From Temnothorax longispinosus (Eukaryota; Arthropoda; Insecta; Hymenoptera; Formicidae), in NCBI RefSeq assembly GCF_030848805.1, contig NW_027270319.1, positions 1 to 64,000 on the forward strand: DNA of 64,000 bases, written 5' to 3'. Numbering within the stretch: position 1 is the stretch's first letter; each line of letters begins with the position of its first letter. Below the pieces are notes generated by a model. That model had not been told where the DNA came from. It did not search any database and saw only the letters and a program-made list of their open reading frames with translations. Position numbers and translations under genes: made by a program. Shown here piece by piece: positions 10,979 through 21,627 of this stretch.

Positions 10979-11030
10979 GTATAAAAATGGTAAAATCTTG
11001 AAATCGATAGAATAATTTAGACAAAAACTG
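10979..11030. repeat. single unit of the ~57 bp satellite
   Basis: The segment aatggtaaaatcttgaaatc then gatagaataattt matches the monomer that forms arrays at 19.2–20.5 kb and 55.6–60.1 kb. Here it stands alone. Confidence 0.5.
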
Positions 11031-11317
11031 GTGCTAGCTCAATTTTTTCGTGATAATTTCGATACTTGTTCAACTTTTTGCGGTGATTTACTATGTCGTT
11101 CGATGATAAAAGCTTCGCGTGGACTGACCCAAAAAAGTAGGTTGCTTTGGGTGGGGTACAGCCACCCCCCCACTTGTGCGAAATAAATTTGTTTTTCAAG
11201 TCATTTCGGTACGTCGGTCATTTTGCGCCATACTTGTTAGATATCATCTACATATATGACTATTGAAATAATTGACCGACAAAATGTGGGTCGCTCGTAA
11301 GCGGTATGGCCGCCCAA

Positions 11318-12100
11318 AAGAGATGAAAAGAAAGAAAATAAAGTAGTCGAACAATCGTATCGCGATTGTTGAATAATGTTACAGAATCGAGCAACGACCT
11401 TTTGCTGAGGATGAAGATGATGACCTATAAATGATTGTGACAAATACAGGGATGAAGAAGAAGAAGAAGAAAAAGATTCCTAGTTTTTTTTTATTAATTT
11501 TTTACGACGATGATTCGATGCTATTTTTCATTTATTATATTTTTTCGTTTCGATTATATAATAAATGACGGTAAAAAAAGATTTCGACTTCAGTTTACCA
11601 TGTACTTTTAATTGCTCGGTTGAGTAATGAAAAGACGATAAAAATTAAAACGAGTCCCGATGAATTTATAACATTTTATCAAAAAATATTTCAAATTCCA
11701 GTTTGCGACTTGTGAATTTTTCCCTTCTTCAAACGCGTACCGTTGACGATTTACTGACAACTCATTTAGTTGTCATTGTCTTTTCCTTACTCGAATAAAT
11801 AATTAAAAGTACGTCGTGAACTCGAGTCGAAATTTTTTTTTTTTACCGTCATTTATTGTACAATCGAAACGGAAAAAGAAATGAAAAATAGCATTGAATC
11901 GTCGTCGTAAAAAATAAATAAATAAAAAAGACTAAAAATCTTTTTCTTCTTCTTCTTCTTCTTCGTCGTATTTGTCGCAATCGTGTTTAGGTCATCTTCA
12001 TCCTCGCGCGAAAAGTTGTCGCTCGATTCTGTAACGTTATTTAACAAAAATCACGATACGATTGTTTGACCGCTGATTTATTTCTCTTTTTTTTTTCTCT
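11318..12100. mobile_element. fold-back (near-complete palindrome) element
   Basis: The left arm (11,318–~11,700) and right arm (~11,715–12,100) are reverse complements with mismatches. Paired landmarks include acagaatcgagcaacgac/gtcgctcgattctgt, the GAAGAA/TTCTTC runs and ataataaatgacggtaaaaa/ttttttaccgtcatttatt. The axis is near 11,709. No transposase is seen, and the minus-strand ORF at 11,853–12,047 is inside the arm and not a gene. Confidence 0.65.
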
Positions 12101-12271
12101 TAAACGTAACAACGTAACGTTGACACATTTTTGGACGGTCCTTCGCAAACCGTAAAAATTAAATGATACTTGAAACAAAAATTCCATATTAAACACCCTA
12201 AAAAAAAATACATTACCAAAGAAACATCAACAACCACCGATTGTACTGATATCGAAATAATTGACGTATTA

Positions 12272-12886
12272 AGTTGAAACATATTTGGTTGGCCCGCGAG
12301 GTTGCTCGTAATGGAACATCCTGTTTATGGATGTATATAAATAAAACGAGTAGTTTAAGCGGCTTATTTGACTGTACTTGAAACATATTTGGTTGCCCGA
12401 GGTTGCTCGTAATGGAACATCCTGTTTATGGATGTATATAAATAAAACGAGTAGTTTAAGCGGCTTATTTGACTGTACTTGAAACATATTTGGTTGGCCC
12501 GCGAGGTTGCTCGTAATGGAACATCCTGTTTATGGATGTATAAATAAAACGAGTAGTTTAAGCGGCTTATTTGACTGTACTTGAAACATATTTGGTTGCC
12601 CGAGGTTGCTCGTAATGGAACATCCTGTTTATGGATGTATATAAATAAAACGAGTAGTTTAAGCGGCTTATTTGACTGTACTTGAAACATATTTGGTTGG
12701 CCCGCGAGGTTGCTCGTAATGGAACATCCTGTTTATGGATGTATATAAATAAAACGAGTAGTTTAAGCGGCTTATTTGACTGTACTTGAAACATATTTGG
12801 TTGGCCCGCGAGGTTGCTCGTAATGGAACATCCTGTTTATGGATGTATAAATAAAACGAGTAGTTTAAGCGGCTTATTTGACTGTA
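12272..12886. repeat. minisatellite, six copies of a ~102 bp unit
   Basis: Units start near 12,276, 12,380, 12,481, 12,583, 12,684 and 12,788 (gaaacatatttggtt...). Spacing is 101–104 bp. Two subtypes differ at ggttggcccgcgagg versus ggttgcccgagg. Each unit holds a short hairpin (acatcc...ggatgt). Copies are nearly identical, so expansion is recent. The minus-strand ORFs across it are translations of the repeat. Confidence 0.92.
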
Positions 12887-13130
12887 TTTCTGAAAGATAA
12901 AGATACAAAAATTAACCGAGCACTTTTATACAAGTTTTGATGGAAGGCAAGTTTTCGATGAAATAGTATTTTTTCAGATTTGTAAATTAGTTTAAACTGT
13001 TGGAAAAAATAAATAAATAATTACAAACGTCAATTTTATAGTAAATAAGTAATATAAGGCTATTTATTGTCATATTTATATTGCGTTTAACGATCCAAAA
13101 TTACATATACCAAATATATATATACACACA

Positions 13131-13965
13131 CACAGGGTGTCCCGTTGTAATAAATCACCCCCAAAAACTTTTATTCGTGATTCTAGAAAGAAATGCTTCG
13201 GACAAAAGTTGTTCGGCTTAAAGGGGGACGTATGATTCCAATGTGAGTCGTGTTATACGTGTCGTCGTTTTCAAGAAAATGTAAAAAAGATAAATTTTTT
13301 TAATAAAACTTGATTTTTTCTTTAGGGTAAAAGTTATACGTCTCGTCGAGACGTTTTCAAAACGCTGTAATAAAGCCCTGTTTTATTAAAAATTTTTTGA
13401 TATTTAAAATTTTGTTACGCTACTTTTAACAATGAAATATTTTACCAAGTATAATTCATTTTTCCATAACTTTGCCTTCATATTTCTGTACGTGGAATAA
13501 CGAAAGGAATAATAACAATTTCAACGTTTGCAAATTGTGCTAAATGTTATATATGTGCGTCTTGCGAAATGCGATTAATTTTTTTAAAATAACTTTCTTT
13601 TGTTTTCGTTATTCTACGTTGGAACAAAAATGAGAATACTTTACGAGATATTTTTCATATTTTATATTAAAAATATTATCTGTAATAAAATTTTTAATAT
13701 CCCGGGAAATTCTTAAAGAAAGAGTGCTTTGTCATATAGTGTTTGTGATACGTCTCGATACGACGAGACGTACGCGACTGTTGTTTCGAAGAAAAAATCA
13801 AGTTCCGTTAAAGAAATTCGTCTCCTTGAAAATTTCTCGAAAATGATAACACGTATGACGCGTCTCACATTGGAATGTCACATGTCCCCCCTTTCGAATC
13901 AACCAACTTTCGTTCGAAGCATTTCCTTTATAGAATCACGAATGAAAAAGTTTTCGATAACGATC
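13131..13965. mobile_element. diverged fold-back element related to the CAGGGTGT family
   Basis: It begins acagggtgtcccgttg. The left arm (attcgtgattctagaaagaa, atgcttcggacaaaagttgt, aagggggacgtatg, ccaatgtgagtcgtg) is mirrored by the right arm up to ~13,960. The axis is near 13,560. The block gcttcggacaaaagttgtt plus a G-run and 'gacgt' is shared with the elements at 14.4–15.2 and 17.3–18.2 kb, which suggests a common family. Confidence 0.6.
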
Positions 13966-14420
13966 GATCGAGACGCTCGCAGCCGTATGTGATTATATAT
14001 GTAGGGTAACTCGGGGGGGGGGGGGATATGCCACGTTTAAGAAATATTTGATTTTTTCCTATTTTTTTTTCTTTTTCAAGTATCTTTGCGTATTGGTTTT
14101 CCTTTTCCTTTTTTTTACCTGTTATTCATATATGGTTTTAATAAAATATTTCGATTGTTTTCTATTAAAAAGAAAGAAATACAAAAGTTGAGCAAAGTGG
14201 CGTATTACCTACCTGTGCGTGAATAATATGCCACATATAGCAATTATAGATAGCGGTAATTTAATTTCAAAAGTTGATTTTTATTTTAAAAACGGTACGA
14301 ATAGTTGAAAAAAATAATCCGTATGAATAATTTTTAAAATAAAAAATAAAATTTTGAAATGAAATTTAAAAATTAAATAATATTATATTTAATTGCACAT
14401 TTAAAATTAAAATAAAATCC

Positions 14421-15230
14421 AAGGGGGACGTAAGACGGTGTCACATTGGTTTGACCATGAATAGTCGTTTAAAGCTTATATACGTGAACGACACCTTTAA
14501 TTTCTCAAAATGGAAACCCATAATTTTCCAATACATATTCTTGTAGCTAATTTCGAGAGCTTTTTAAAACACTGTAATAAAGTATTTATTCGTTGAGAAC
14601 TTTTGGAATTGTGTGAGGCTTGAAAGTTCTAGTATTTTGACATGAAATACAAAATATCTTGTAAAACATTAATTTTTCGGTAATGTTACCTTAATACTTT
14701 TATGCACAGAATAATGAGACGAATCAATTGGTATGAAAAAAAGGCATAGTTCGTTTAAGAAAAAATATGTAATTTGCAACACGCGTCTGCATACTTTTTC
14801 TTAAAAGCAACTATGTCTTTTTTTCATACCACGTGATTCGTCTCATTGTTCCGCGCATAAAAGTATTAAGGTAACGCGCGCGTTACCGAAAACTTAATGT
14901 TTTATACAAGATATTTTGTATTTTATGTCAAAATAGTACAACTTTCAAGCCTTATAATTCTAAAAGTTCTCAATGAAAAAATACTTAATTATATTGTTTT
15001 GAAAAGCTGGCGAGATTAGCTACAAGAATATGTATTGAAAAATAGGGGTTTCCATTTTGAGAAATTAAAGGTGTCGTTCACGTGAGCTTTAAACGACCAT
15101 CCATGGTCAAACTAACGACACCGTCTTACGTCCCCCCCCCCTTTGAACCAAACAACTTTTGTCCGAAACAATTTTTCCAATCTCTTTTACTTTAAGAGAT
15201 ATTCAGCTGAATCGCTTAAAATGATACACC

Positions 15231-15233
<3 letters not shown>
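14421..15233. mobile_element. fold-back element, CAGGGTGTATCAT family, copy truncated at its left end
   Basis: A near-perfect palindrome with its axis near 14,785. The left arm starts aagggggacgtaagacggtg. The right arm ends ttaaaatgatacaccctg next to an (AT)n run. It is over 80% identical by eye to the complete copy at 17,278–18,161 but lacks the outermost ~90 bp on the left. Confidence 0.75.

Positions 15234-15289
<56 letters not shown>
15234..15289. repeat. (AT)n microsatellite between two transposable elements
   Basis: About 56 bp of AT repeat directly follow the end of the fold-back element and lead into the next TA-flanked element. Other (AT)n runs lie at 4,459–4,478, 7,410–7,459, 24,468–24,493, 36,400–36,431 and 48,229–48,252. 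Confidence 0.9.
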
Positions 15290-15295
<6 letters not shown>

Positions 15296-15898
15296 CATAC
15301 ATATTAGTCCGGTCAAATTAGCCCAAAAAATAGGGGTAAGGTTACAATAATTCCGATAAAGCTGAAAATTCGTACGAATGTTCGGAACACCGTTATAAAT
15401 GAACTGTGAAAAGTCCCCATACATTCCGTGCCTGGAAAAAATTTTATTCAAGGTCAAAGGTGGCAAAAATAGGTTTTTTGTGTTTTTCAGCCGAATGGTA
15501 AGTTTTATCATAAAAATAGCTTGGACAATAATTGTAGATCGTGCAATTATCTATAATAATTGTCTCTATACTTTTTTCCGTAAGAGTCACCGATTCCGAG
15601 ATATAATCGTTCAAAAAGTTGAAACTTGTGTTACAGCTCCCCGCGCAGTGATGTATGCAATACGCGGCGTACTTATGCATATTATGAAGAACATCGTTTT
15701 GTTGCTTCCTCATAGAGGAAGCTTTGTTTTCGTAAATTCGTATATTAACTTTTGATTGCGTATAATCTTGGGTTTAATCAACCAAATTTAAATTAATTAT
15801 ATATGAAATAGGGGTAGGAAAAACTAAAGAAAAGATTGGTTTTATAGTTTTTGACGTTAATATCTTCAGATTGTTGTAAAACGTCAAAATATTGCTTA

Positions 15899-16273
15899 AA
15901 AAAAAATGTCTGTATGTATGTATGTATGTGCACAATTTACTAAAAAATCCATAACTTCAAAACTAATCAACCGAATTTAAATTTTAAATATATGAAATAG
16001 GGGTAAAAAAGACTGAGTAATTTAATAGAATTATTAAAAATAGTTAATATTACAGGGGTTACCCATTTCTTTTAAAAAAATGTTTTGGCACGTACATTTT
16101 TTTAAAAGAAATGGGTAACCCCTGTAATATTAACTATTTTTAATAATTCTATTAAATTACTCAGTCTTTTCTACCCCTATTTCATATATTTAAAATTTAA
16201 ATTCAATTGATTAGTTTTGAAGTTATGGATTTTTTAGTAAATTGTGCACATACATACATACAGACATTTTTTT
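15899..16273. repeat. near-perfect 375 bp palindrome
   Basis: The left arm aaaaatgtctgtatgtatgt...ggggttacccatttctttt is mirrored by aaaagaaatgggtaacccc...acatacatacagacattttt. The axis is around 16,087, with a spacer of about 15 bp. A third partial copy of the ggggttacccatttctttt block follows at 16,321–16,340. Confidence 0.85.
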
Positions 16274-16595
16274 CCCCTTGGAAAGAGATGGGTGAATTAT
16301 TAAAAATTGTTAATATTACAGGGGTTACCCATTTCTTTTATTTCTGAGAATTCGTACATATATAGAAGCTTTATAATAAAACTAGATCTGATCAACCAAA
16401 TTTTAATGAATTATATATGAAATAGAGGTGGAAAAGAATGAAGAAACAAATGTATATATATATTAGATCGTTTAAGTAGAAACCTTCGCACACAAAGCTT
16501 CCTCTATGAGGAAGCCAAAACAAATAAATACTGAAAATTATACATTGAAAAAAATTAATGCTTCCTCATAGAGGAAGCTTTGTGTGCGAAGGTTT

Positions 16596-16918
16596 CTACT
16601 TCAAACACTTAAAAACTCTAATGAAGCAATGTGCAGGTTTCTACTCGCACACTCAACTCTTTAGGAGCCTGTATACATAATTATGTACCCACACTTGAGA
16701 ACTCTAAGGAAGCAATGTCCAAGTTTCAACTTGCACACTTAATAACTCTAAGTAAGCAATGTACAAGTTTCAACTTGCACACTTAACAAACTCTAAGAAA
16801 GCAATGTGCAAGTTTCTACTTGCACACTTAAGAACTCTAAGAAAGCAATGTGCAAGTTTCAACTTGCACACTTAATAACTATGAGGAAGCAATGTGCAAG
16901 TTTCAACTTGCACACTTT
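16596..16918. repeat. hairpin minisatellite, about six ~55 bp units
   Basis: Each unit reads roughly aactctaaNaaagcaatgtg then a palindrome (tgtgcaagtttcaacttgcaca) and cttaa. The first units are diverged and the last four nearly identical. The array lies inside the 15,307–17,263 element, next to GCTTCCTCATAGAGGAAGC palindromes at 15,703, 16,497 and 16,561. Confidence 0.85.
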
Positions 16919-17277
16919 TTTAAATAAATTAATATTATCAAAAGTCCCGTCTTTTTTTCAACTTTTTGAATAATTATATCTCGGAAACGGTGACTCTTAC
17001 GGAAAAAAGTATAGAGACAATTATTATAGATAATTGCACGATCTACAATTATTGTCCAAGCTATTTTTATGATAAAACTTACCATTCGGCTGAAAAACAC
17101 AAAAAACCCATTTTTGCCACCTTTGACCTTGAATAAAATTTTTTTCAGGCACGGGATGTATGGGGACTTTTCACAGTTCGTTTATAACGATGTTCCGAAC
17201 ATTCGTACGAATTTTCAGCTCTATCGGAATTATTGTAACCTTGAATGTCTACTTTGACCGGACTATATATATATATA

Positions 17278-18161
17278 CAGGGTGTATCATTTTAAGCGAT
17301 TCAGCTGAATATCTTTTAAAGTAAAAGAGATTGGAAAAATTGTTTCGGACAAAAGTTGTTTGGTTCAAAGGGGGGGGGACGTAAGACGGTGTCGTTAGTT
17401 TGACCATGGATGGTCGTTTAAAGCTCACGTGAACGACACCTTTAATTTCTCAAAATGGAAACCCCTATTTTTCAATACATATTCTTGTAGCTAATCTCGC
17501 CAGCTTTTCAAAACAATATAATTAAGTATTTTTTCGTTAAAAACTTTTGGAATTATGAGGCTTGAAAGTTCTAGTATTTTGACATAAAATACAAAATACC
17601 TTGTAAAACATTAATTTTTCGGTAATGTTACCTTAATACTTTTATGCACAGAATAATGAGACGAATCAATTGGTCTGAAAAAAAGACATGGTTGCTTTCA
17701 AGAAAAAGTATGCAGATGCGTGTTGCAAATTACATATTTTTTCTTAAACGAACTATGCCTTTTTTTCATACCAATTGATTCGTCTCATTATTCTGTGCAT
17801 AAAAGTATTAAGGTAACATTACCGAAAAATTAATGTTTTACAAGATATTTTGTATTTTATGTCAAAGTACTAGAACTTTCAAGCCTTATAATTCCAAAAG
17901 TTTTTAACGAAAAAATACTTAATTATATTGTTTTGAAAAGTTCTCGAGATTAGCTACAAGAATATGCATTGAAAAATAGGGGTTTCCATTTAAGAAATTA
18001 AAGGTGTCGTTTACGTGAGTTTTAAACGACCATCCATGGTCAAACCAATGACACCATCTTATGTCCCCCTTCGAACCAAACAACTTTTGTCTGAAACAAT
18101 TTTTCCAATCTCTTTTACTTTAAGAGATATTCAGCTGAATCACTTAAAATGATACACCCTG
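17278..18161. mobile_element. fold-back element, CAGGGTGTATCAT family, complete copy
   Basis: 884 bp, starting CAGGGTGTATCATTTTAAGC and ending with its reverse complement ...GATACACCCTG, between TA dinucleotides. The arms pair along nearly the whole length around an axis near 17,720. No coding capacity. Palindromic elements of this type are usually non-autonomous; TA flanks suggest mobilisation by a Tc1/mariner-type transposase. Confidence 0.8.
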
Positions 18162-18169
18162 TATATATA

Positions 18170-19230
18170 TACATTGCATATACATATTATAGTTGAAACA
18201 TTGATTTAAAAATTTATTTATTTAACTCACGTATATGAATCTTTATCTGTTTATGTTTCTTGTAACGAGACCTAATAATTGATCTGATAAGACAGGTTAC
18301 ACGAGTATAACGCGTCGATATTCTTTTACGATAACAAACTTTCCATAGCAACTAAATTAACATTGCTGCTGCTGCTGCTGCTGATGCTGCTGCTGAATCG
18401 TATACAGCTTGATTTGAAATGAAAAGTTTGGCAGTACCGTCTAATCTAAAGAATATTTTTGTACGTTGCGTATAGTCTCGTTAAGATTAAGCTGTATAAT
18501 AGAACCCTAATGTATGTATAATAGAAGCGCTAATTTCTCGTCGATTTATTTGCAGGATTTCTCATTTATACGTGTGTAGAATGGTGACTTTTCCATAATA
18601 TTCTCAACAATTTTTCCACAGTTTAATTGTCACATACTTCATGTTTTTACGTCGTACGATACCTTTTTTTTGTTTGTGAAAAAATTATTTCAATTTTATT
18701 TCTTTCAAAGCAATAATATAATATATTACCCTATGTATAACGCGCTATTGTCTTGACAAATTTTTTTCAATCGAGCGTCAATAATAACGGATTATAAATC
18801 TTTTTACTTATGAAATAATGTAAAAGAGGACTTGGTATAAAAACTATTTACTATTTATTTTTTATGTAATGTTCTATACTCAATCAGAGTTGTAGTACGT
18901 AAAAAAAGTATATTGATAATTGTTTAATTTGAATGAAATTTTAACAAAGTTGATACAAGTGATAAAAATATTAATAAAACTGTTGGAGAATCTATTGTTC
19001 ACATTTGTTAAGAGAATATTATTTTTTAAACTTTCAAGGTTTAACGTTTGCTTTGTCGGCTTAAAATCTTATTGAATAACTGTAATAATTTAGGATATTG
19101 AGTCTTAAATTATTTTTCAAAGTGATTTTTAATATTTCTTATTTACATTTAAATTTGTAAATAAATTTTTAATTGAGTATTCTGTTTACATACGTGTGTA
19201 GTATAATTTTAGAGCTTGATAATTTTCATT
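18170..19230. other. AT-rich spacer, no gene seen
   Basis: No ORF with coding character. A (GCT)n-like run lies at 18,364–18,396. Confidence 0.5.
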
Positions 19231-19234
19231 TACA

Positions 19235-20545
19235 ATCATTTTGAGAAACAGTGCTGAAATGGTGAAATCTTGAAATCGATAGTTACGATATATTTTTGAG
19301 AAAGATAACTGAAATGGTCAAATCTTGAGATCGATAGTTACGATAATTTGGAGAAAGAGTACTGAAATGAGAATTTCTTCGAATCGATGGTTGGAATAAT
19401 TTTGAGAAAGAGTGCTGAAATAGGAAAATCTTCGAATCCATAGTTGGAATAATTTTTAGAAACAGTGGTGAAAAGGTCAAATCTCAAGTTCGAAACAAAT
19501 TGATACGATATTGTATATAATTGTATCGACGTGTAAAGCGATTGTACGCTCCTCGCCGAAAAATTGGAGGAACGCTTAAATTTTCGTAAAAAGTAGGAAA
19601 ATTGAAGCAGCTGTATTTTCGTTAAAAATGAACGAAATAAAAGTTTTAAAAAAGGGTTTTGAAGCTTGAAATCTCTACTTTCGGAAGATCGCTTATTTCT
19701 TTTAGTTTCTGTGACTTTGCTAATTTTTACATATAGAAAACCACCGACTGGACAATGTTCTGTGTGTAAAAATTGCCAAAGAGTCATGAAATGGGCAAAT
19801 CTTCGAATCGATAGTTACAATATTATAAAGAAAGAATACTGAAATGGTCAAATCTTGAGATCTATAGTTAGAATAATTTTGAGAAAGAGTACTGAAATAA
19901 TAAAATCTTCGAATCGATAGTTGGAATAATTTTGAGAAAGAGTGCTGAAATTGGAAAATCTTCATATTGATAGTTACGATAACTTTGAGAAAGAGTACTG
20001 AAATAATAAAATCTTCCAATCGATAGTTGGAATAATTTTTTGAAACAGTGCTGAAATAATAAAATCTTTGAATCGATAGTTGGAATATTTTTGAGAAAGA
20101 AAACTGAAATGGTCAAATCTTGAGATCTATAGTTAGAATAATTTTGAGAAAGAGTACTGAAATAATAAATTCTTCAAATCAATGGTTACAATATTTTTGA
20201 GAAAGAATACTAAAATGGTCAAATCTTGAGATCGATAGTTACAATAATTTGGAGAAACAGTGATGAAATGGGAAAATCTTTGAATCGATAGTTACAATAA
20301 TTTGGAGAAAGAGTACTGAAATGGTAAAATCTTTGAATCGATAGTTACAATAATTTGGAGAAAGAGTACTGAAATGGTAAAATCTTGAATTGATTGATAC
20401 AATAATTTGGAAAAAGAGTACTGAAATGGTAAAATCTTGAAATTGATAGTTACAATAATTTGGAGAAAGAGTACTGAAATGGTAAAATCTTCGAATCGAT
20501 AGTTGGAATAATTTTGAGAAACGGTACTGAAGTAGTGTGATAAAA
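19235..20545. repeat. ~57 bp satellite, array 1
   Basis: About 22 diverged copies of a unit whose consensus is roughly gtactgaaatggtaaaatct, tNgaatcgatagttNgaata, attttgagaaaga. It is interrupted at 19,490–19,790 by unrelated sequence. The long minus-strand ORFs here are translations of the repeat (FSKLFQLSI...). Confidence 0.9.
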
Positions 20546-21260
20546 ACTCAAGTTTGATTATTTTCAAGAAATACGCTGAAAAATAAGTGTTCGATCCGAA
20601 CCAAATTTATTTGTTTTAAGTAAATAATTCAGTCGCGTAGTACCAATGGCCAATTATTTTTTATCGAATTACTATATTGTTTGGAACGAGATACTGTCTC
20701 CTGAAAAGTAATAAATCATTTATTATATAACAGATATGTCGAGTGAAATGTAGAAAATAATTATTTATATAAATATTCCATGTACTGGTTTTTGCATTAC
20801 TATGATTGAGTAACTGTTTGCCACGTTTGAATAAACGGTTGTTTAATTTCGACTATTCGCGAATTTCATCTTCGGAAACGTTTCTTTTACTAACGAAATA
20901 ACTGAAATTCGATTGATCGTTTTATGAAAAATTGACGTAGACTTCGAATGGACTTGATGTTTGCTTAAAACTGAGCGTCCAGAGTCTAAAAATGAAGAAG
21001 CGTGTAGTCTCCTTTCGAATTAATGTTTGATTTATTAAGAAAAATAGTAACGTGATTTTCCATAAATATTTCGTAAATTTAATAAATATTTGTTAAAATA
21101 TAGTACGTTGTTCTTTAAAATAATTAAGTTTTACTTGTAATTGATTTCATATTGATTTATCTCAGCTTGTCATATTTTTATATCGATTTATCGTTGCTTT
21201 ATATTGATTTATCGTGAATAACGTTGATTTATATGAATGTCTGTTAAAGCTGCGTGCCGA

Positions 21261-21440
21261 TTAACGCTGCGGTTGGTCGCTGAAATCGCGATATCCTCCA
21301 TCTGGTATACCAATTGGAATGTCTCCGTCGCGGAACTGTTCTCTCATTCTTTCTGCATTTATCTCGAATTCGTTATTCAAAATCGCCGCGTCGTTATTCC
21401 GAGAATCAGTCTCGATGTTCGAGGTCCTTATTTTTCAAAT
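21261..21440 (-). CDS. possible terminal exon, unrecognised
   Basis: The minus strand is open for about 55 codons with a hydrophilic, protein-like sequence (NNEFEINAERMREQFRDGDI, then PIGIPDGGYRDFSDQPQR) and stops with TAA at 21,263–21,261. The overlapping plus-strand ORF (21,237–21,527) looks less natural. The IGIP tract weakly recalls takeout/JHBP-type proteins, but this is not enough to assign a family. No clear acceptor was settled. Confidence 0.3.
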
Positions 21441-21594
21441 TCACACCTAGCTAAATTACCGTGGTACGTTGATGAGTATGCTCGCAACGTCGACGAAATA
21501 TATATATTAAATGTCTTTCAACACTAGGCTTATCAATGTCGTTCGTGATGCCGCCAACGGATTGCTTCGTGAATAAAATCGTATTGTTTTGTAC

Positions 21595-21596
<2 letters not shown>

Positions 21597-21624
<28 letters not shown>
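21597..21624. repeat. poly-T tract
   Basis: About 25 T shortly after an AATAAA at ~21,573. It could be the tail of a retroposed sequence on the minus strand or simple slippage. Confidence 0.6.

Positions 21625-21627
<3 letters not shown>

Larger units (their letters stand above)
15307..17263. mobile_element. TA-flanked DNA element with ~310 bp terminal inverted repeats
   Basis: The ends GTCCGGTCAAA and TTTGACCGGAC are flanked by TA. The left arm, 15,307–~15,625, is repeated in reverse at ~16,953–17,263 (for example gtacgaatgttcggaac, tgtgaaaagtccccatacat, caaggtcaaaggtggcaaa). The centre has no transposase; it holds a 375 bp palindrome (15,899–16,273), several GCTTCCTCATAGAGGAAGC hairpins and a hairpin minisatellite. 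The TA duplication is Tc1/mariner-like; the class is otherwise unknown. Confidence 0.72.

Noticed and set aside
16596..16918. CRISPR-like array (regular ~22 bp palindromic repeats with spacers)
   Set aside because: The spacers are nearly identical, unlike CRISPR spacers, and the array sits inside a eukaryotic transposable element with no cas genes.
19338..20567. Long minus-strand ORFs repeating FSKLFQLSI/TISVLFLK
   Set aside because: Period equals the ~57 bp satellite (19 codons). No start context and no family; repeat translation only.
21237..21527. 96-codon plus-strand ORF
   Set aside because: The minus strand of the same interval has a more natural protein sequence; the plus frame has no splice or motif support.
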